From: CAVUCH01 sp963697705
GTDB lineage: Bacteria; Acidobacteriota; Vicinamibacteria; Vicinamibacterales; JAENWD01
Assembly: GCA_963697705.1 (NCBI GenBank)
Contig: CAVOPA010000018.1
Coordinates: forward strand, 124,001 to 188,000
Length of the DNA: 64,000 nucleotides
Direction of reading: 5' to 3'
Shown here: positions 60,378-64,000 of the stretch, one piece after another
Layout of the letters: every line of letters begins with the position of its first letter
How positions within the stretch are numbered: the first letter of the stretch is position 1
Made by a program: the position numbers and the translations under genes
Notes under the pieces: generated by a model
Database searches by the model: none
Told to the model about the DNA's origin: nothing
The model's input: only the letters and a program-made list of their open reading frames with translations

Positions 60378-61517
60378 ATGGCGAGCTCATTTCTGCCGGT
60401 GCTGAACGACGTCGAGAAGGCTTCGATCGGAGAGCGGCAACCGCTGCCCGACCGCTATCTCGGCCTTTCGGACGAGGAGCTGGATGGTCGAATTGCCGCC
60501 GCCAAGACCGCGCTTGGCGCGCGCCTTTTGATTCTCGGCCACCACTACCAGCGCGACGAGGTGATCAGGTTCGCTGACGTCACGGGCGATTCATATCGCC
60601 TGTCGCAACATTGCGCAGCCCATCCCGAGGCCGAGTTCATCGTCTTCTGCGGCGTGCACTTCATGGCTGAGAGCGCCGACGTGCTCTCGGCGCCGCACCA
60701 GCAGGTGATCCTGCCCGACCTCGCCGCCGGCTGCTCGATGGCCGACATGGCCGCGATCGACCAGCTCGAATCGTGCTGGTCGGAACTGGGTCAGATGGGC
60801 ATCGACGACGTGGTGCCTGTGACGTACATCAACTCCTCCGCGGCCATCAAAGCCTTCGTCGGCGAGCAGGGAGGTGTCGTGTGCACGTCGTCGAACGCGG
60901 CCGCGACGCTGCGGTGGGCGTGGGCTCGCGGCAAGCGCATCCTGTTCCTGCCGGACCAGCACCTCGGACGCAACACGGCCTTCAAGATGGGCGTGCCGCT
61001 CGGCGACATGGTGGTGTGGGATCCCGACGAGACCTGGGGCGGGCTCGAGCCGAAGGTTGTGGACGCCGCGCGCCTGATCCTGTGGAAGGGGCACTGCTCG
61101 GTGCACACCCGCTTCACCGCAGGGCAGATCGACATGCTTCGGGAGCAGCATCCCGGCATTCGCGTGATCGTGCACCCCGAGGTGCCGTTCGACGTCGTAC
61201 AGGCGGCCGACGACAGCGGTTCGACCGAGTACATCCTGCGTCAGGTGCGCACGAGCCCTCCAGGGTCGATGTGGGCGGTGGGCACCGAGATTCACCTCGT
61301 CAACCGCCTGGCGGACGAGGTCGCGCCCGAACGCACCGTGCTGTCGCTCGATCAGCTCGGGTGCCTGTGCTCGACCATGTTCCGGGTGTCGCCGAACCAC
61401 CTGTTGTGGGTGCTCGACGGGCTTCTGGAAGGCACCGTGCACAACCAGATCGTGGTGCCGGACGAGCAGAAGTACTGGGTGCGCGTCGCGCTCGAGCGCA
61501 TGCTGTCGATCGCCTGA
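60378..61517 (+). CDS. nadA: Quinolinate synthase
   Basis: The 379-residue iron-sulfur enzyme condenses iminoaspartate with dihydroxyacetone phosphate to quinolinate for NAD. It shows LILGHHYQRDEVIRFAD, cluster cysteine C91 in FCGVHFMAESADVL, C169 in GVVCTSSNAAATL, FLPDQHLGRNTAFKMG, VIVHPEVPFDV and the last cluster cysteine in GCLCSTMF. The ATG at 60378 is chosen over the longer frame from 60309, which would overlap the terminator hairpin. nadB and nadC are not in the window. Confidence 0.92.
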   Translation: MASSFLPVLNDVEKASIGERQPLPDRYLGLSDEELDGRIAAAKTALGARLLILGHHYQRDEVIRFADVTGDSYRLSQHCAAHPEAEFIVFCGVHFMAESADVLSAPHQQVILPDLAAGCSMADMAAIDQLESCWSELGQMGIDDVVPVTYINSSAAIKAFVGEQGGVVCTSSNAAATLRWAWARGKRILFLPDQHLGRNTAFKMGVPLGDMVVWDPDETWGGLEPKVVDAARLILWKGHCSVHTRFTAGQIDMLREQHPGIRVIVHPEVPFDVVQAADDSGSTEYILRQVRTSPPGSMWAVGTEIHLVNRLADEVAPERTVLSLDQLGCLCSTMFRVSPNHLLWVLDGLLEGTVHNQIVVPDEQKYWVRVALERMLSIA

Positions 61518-61556
61518 GCCCGCCGCCGAGAGTATCCCGTGCCGTTGGCACTCCCT

Positions 61557-61605
61557 GTTCGGCACTCGAATTGTGCATCTTGCATTGTGCATTTCGAGTT
61601 CCCTC
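61557..61605. repeat. TGTGCAT-type short repeat
   Basis: AATTGTGCATCTTGCATT and GTGCATTTCGAGTTCC follow nadA, a few units of a TTGCAT/TGTGCAT repeat bounded by ACTCGAATT and ATTTCGAGTT inverted copies. Another small inverted repeat (CCGGCTGAAGCCGG) is at 61681. Confidence 0.5.
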
Positions 61606-61785
61606 CACGCCCCTGCTTGCTCGCCCTGAGGGTCCCGCACTACGATCGCAGGTCCGGTCAGCGTCGCCGTTCTGAACGATCCGGCTGAAGCCGGAACCCA
61701 GCCGGAATGGACGGTTCGCGCCGGAATCTCGCGCGCGCGCCGCGTGCGCCGTGACGTTCTACCCGACTGACGAAGGAGATGCCCG

Positions 61786-62388
61786 ATGGCCCACCAACTG
61801 CCTCCGCTTCCCTATGATTTCAGCGCGCTCGAGCCGCACATCGATACGCAGACGATGCAGATCCATCACGGGAAGCATCACCAGGCGTACGTGAACAACC
61901 TGAACACCGCGCTCGAGAAGCACACGAACCTGCAGGGGATGAGCGCCGAGGAGCTGGTCCGGAACCTGGGAAGTGTGCCCGAAGACATCCGCCCGGCCGT
62001 CCGCAACAACGGCGGTGGTCACGTGAACCACACGATGTTCTGGAAGATGATGGCGCCGAACGCCGGCGGCGCGCCGACGGGCGCGGTGGCGGAGGCGATC
62101 ACGTCCTCGTTCGGCAGCGTGGACGCGTTCAAGGAGCAGTTCGCGAAGGCCGGCGTGGGGCGCTTCGGCAGCGGCTGGGCGTGGCTGATCGACAACAACG
62201 GCAAGCTGTCGATCGAGAGCACGGCAAACCAGGACAACCCGATCTCGGACGGCAAGAAGCCGATCCTCGGCATCGACGTGTGGGAGCACGCGTATTACTT
62301 GAAGTACCAGAACCGCCGTCCCGACTACATCACCGCGTGGTGGAACGTCGTGAACTGGGCGGAGGTCAATCGGCTGTTCGGACGGTAG
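61786..62388 (+). CDS. sodA: Superoxide dismutase, Fe/Mn family (Mn-type features)
   Basis: The 200-residue enzyme converts superoxide to peroxide and oxygen. Metal ligands are H27 (MQIHHGKHH), H82 (GGGHVNHTMFW), D164 and H168 (DVWEHAYYLKYQNRRPDY). The active-site glutamine lies in the C-terminal domain (TANQDNP), as in manganese enzymes. There is no signal peptide, so it is cytosolic. A GAAGGAGA ribosome site lies 7 bases before the ATG. Confidence 0.93.
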   Translation: MAHQLPPLPYDFSALEPHIDTQTMQIHHGKHHQAYVNNLNTALEKHTNLQGMSAEELVRNLGSVPEDIRPAVRNNGGGHVNHTMFWKMMAPNAGGAPTGAVAEAITSSFGSVDAFKEQFAKAGVGRFGSGWAWLIDNNGKLSIESTANQDNPISDGKKPILGIDVWEHAYYLKYQNRRPDYITAWWNVVNWAEVNRLFGR

Positions 62389-62452
62389 CGATGTCAACGG
62401 GTCAGGGCCCCGGCGGTTCGTCTGACGGGGCCTGTCCCGTTCTCAGCGCCCT

Positions 62453-63664
62453 TCAGAACCTTCGGACCTTCACCACCTCGCCCTCGGGCACCCGCTCGAC
62501 ATCCTCAGGAATTTCGAAGTAGCCATCCGCATTTGCCAGGCTCGTGATGTCGCCGGACCCTTTGAACGCCGGCACGGCCTCGCCGCCCTCGAGGCGCACG
62601 GGGTAGAACTGGTGGCGGCCCGGCGGTGACGTGACGGCCCGCGCGAGCCGCGCAGTTACAACCGGGTCGGCCCGTGGCGGCAGACGCGCCAGCGCGCGGA
62701 GCAGCGGGACGACGAGCAGGTAGGCGTTCGAGAGGCACGAAGTCGGGTTGCCGGGCATGCCGAACACGGGCCGGCCGTCTGCGAGGCCGAAGATGGTGGG
62801 CTTGCCCGGCTTGATCGCGATTCCTTTAAAACGGACGTCGCCCCTCGCGCTGATGACCTCGAGGATGTAGTCGCGTTCGCCGACGGAACTGCCGCCCGCA
62901 ATCAGCACCACGTCGGCGCCGAGCGCCGCGTCGAGCGCCTCAGCGATTGCGGCGCGATCGTCAGCCACCGGCGGATACGTCACCGGGTCGCCACCGTGCT
63001 CGCGCATGACGGCAGCCAGGGTCTCGGTGTTCACGTCGAAGATCTGTCCGGGACCCAGCGGCCGGCCCGGTTCCACCACTTCGTTGCCCGTGCAGAGGAT
63101 GGCGACTCGCGGTCGCGCGTACACCGTGGCGTCGGTCAGCCCGAGCGCGGCCACGACGCCAAGGCGCGCCGGCGTCAGGAACGTGCCCTCGTCGAGCACA
63201 CGCTGCCCGGCGCGAACGTCGCTGCCGCGAGGGCCGATGTTCTGCCCCGCATGGGCCGGGGCGCGAAAGCACACCGTCACGCCGTCACGCACGGTCTGCT
63301 CGATCATGACCACCGCGTCGGCCCCGCTGGGGACTGGCGCGCCTGTGGCGATGCCGATGCAATGGCCGTTCGTCAGGTGGTGGCCCGGCGCATCCCCCGT
63401 GTAGACGGAGTCGACGAGCGTCAGGGTCACCGGCGCATCGCCGCGCGCACCGCTGGTGTCGGCGGCGACGACGGCGTACCCGTCCATGGCGGCGCGTGCG
63501 AAGGACGGCACGTCGATGGACGCATCGATGTGGTCGGCGAGCACCCGGCCGGCGAGATCGCGCAGCGGGATCCGTTCCGTGCGCGCGATTGGACGGCTGC
63601 TTGCCGCAAGGATCGAGCGCGCCTCAGCGATCGCGACGATCGTGCGATCGGGCCGCAGCGGCAT
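62453..63664 (-). CDS. moeA: Molybdopterin molybdenumtransferase
   Basis: The 403-residue enzyme inserts molybdate into adenylated molybdopterin. It has the N-terminal MoeA segment DVPSFARAAMDGYAVVAADT, GHCIGIATGAPVPSGADAVV, the MoCF domain ILCTGNEVVEPGRPLGPGQI, AGGSSVGERDYI and the cofactor loop MPGNPTSCLSNAYL. The ATG at 63664 overlaps the moaB stop as TGATG, so the two are co-translated. It ends 64 bp from sodA on the opposite strand. Confidence 0.92.
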   Translation of the reverse strand: MPLRPDRTIVAIAEARSILAASSRPIARTERIPLRDLAGRVLADHIDASIDVPSFARAAMDGYAVVAADTSGARGDAPVTLTLVDSVYTGDAPGHHLTNGHCIGIATGAPVPSGADAVVMIEQTVRDGVTVCFRAPAHAGQNIGPRGSDVRAGQRVLDEGTFLTPARLGVVAALGLTDATVYARPRVAILCTGNEVVEPGRPLGPGQIFDVNTETLAAVMREHGGDPVTYPPVADDRAAIAEALDAALGADVVLIAGGSSVGERDYILEVISARGDVRFKGIAIKPGKPTIFGLADGRPVFGMPGNPTSCLSNAYLLVVPLLRALARLPPRADPVVTARLARAVTSPPGRHQFYPVRLEGGEAVPAFKGSGDITSLANADGYFEIPEDVERVPEGEVVKVRRF

Positions 63665-64000
63665 CAGCGCCGCGCCTCGCGTACGAGGTGCCCAAGCTCC
63701 GGCAGCAGCAGCTTCTGCATCGCCAGGCGCACGGCTGCTTCCGACCCGGGCATCGCGATCACGATTGTCGCGCTCGCGAGGCCGGCGCACGCCCGGCTCA
63801 ACATCGCGGCGGGCCCGACGTCGGCGTAGCTGAGCATCCTGAACAATTCTCCGAACCCATCGAGACGCTTCTCAATCCGGGCGTTCACGACCTCGTAGGT
63901 GCCGTCCCGTCTGCTGATCCCGGTGCCGCCGGTCATCAGCACGACGTCCACGTCTTCGCGCGCGACCATCTCGTCGAGCGCCGCTCGGATGCGCACGTGT
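63664..64000 (-). CDS. moaB: Molybdopterin adenylyltransferase/MoaB-type protein, C-terminal part
   Basis: The frame enters from the right edge and gives about 112 residues of a MoCF-fold protein: VVLMTGGTGISRRDGTYEVV (substrate loop), GFGELFRMLSYADVGPAAM, and SATIVIAMPGSEAAVRLAM. This matches MoaB/Mog, which adenylates molybdopterin before MoeA acts. The N-terminus is outside the window, so MoaB and Mog cannot be told apart. The stop overlaps the moeA start. Confidence 0.85.
   Translation of the reverse strand, partial: HVRIRAALDEMVAREDVDVVLMTGGTGISRRDGTYEVVNARIEKRLDGFGELFRMLSYADVGPAAMLSRACAGLASATIVIAMPGSEAAVRLAMQKLLLPELGHLVREARR

Overview
The window is a high-GC bacterial chromosome segment that looks like Acidobacteriota, probably the Vicinamibacteria. 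The grounds are a VWA protein of the acidobacterial 'VWFA-related' type (3360-4256), a TonB receptor with an N-terminal regulatory-like domain, SIMPL and DUF2339 proteins, futalosine-pathway menaquinone genes, and many short intergenic repeats. This assignment is inference. I saw no tRNA, rRNA, CRISPR array, prophage or transposase gene.

Layout: 1-9.6 kb holds scattered metabolic genes (histone-deacetylase-like fragment, proline racemase family, HEAT-repeat protein, KDPG/KHG aldolase, VWA protein, a broken dipeptidase, OsmC, a DUF1624-type acyltransferase, a DGQHR protein, PxpA). 9.9-15.2 kb holds an MFS transporter, a DUF2339 membrane protein and a frameshifted acyl-CoA ligase. 15.3-24.5 kb is an almost complete arginine locus: argC-argB-argD-argA-argJ-argF on the minus strand, every junction a 4-base overlap, and argR, argG, argH on the plus strand. 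24.6-42.4 kb is mixed: fabI, a BON protein, a flavin reductase, a c-di-GMP HD-GYP/GGDEF protein, a deoxyhypusine-synthase homologue, queC/queD, ubiE, a CoA-transferase, a candidate selenocysteine glutaredoxin, alkA and a membrane MutS homologue. 42.7-47.9 kb carries an ATP-grasp gene, then a sulfur-carrier cysteine pathway: cysM, a JAMM protease, a CysO-MoeZ-rhodanese fusion and a cysteine desulfurase. 48.3-52.2 kb is a coupled operon of a PDZ pseudo-protease and two antiporter-like proteins. 52.4-64 kb carries mqnD, a cobalamin riboswitch with btuB-btuD-btuC-btuF, mqnE, nadA, a Mn-type superoxide dismutase and moeA/moaB.

Three points deserve attention. (1) At 37897-38145 a glutaredoxin-like frame has TGA exactly where the first cysteine of CxxC should be, followed 22 nt later by a perfect hairpin whose loop fits the bacterial SECIS rule. 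(2) The sulfur-carrier domain is fused in front of its own activating enzyme, so its Gly-Gly is internal and the neighbouring JAMM protease would have to free it. (3) Four otherwise well-conserved genes (HEAT protein, acyl-CoA ligase, argG, mec) each carry one surplus base. A shared cause such as consensus error is more likely than four separate gene losses. Several families of short repeats, chiefly CCGTTGA heptamers, fill gene ends and twice supply the stop codon.
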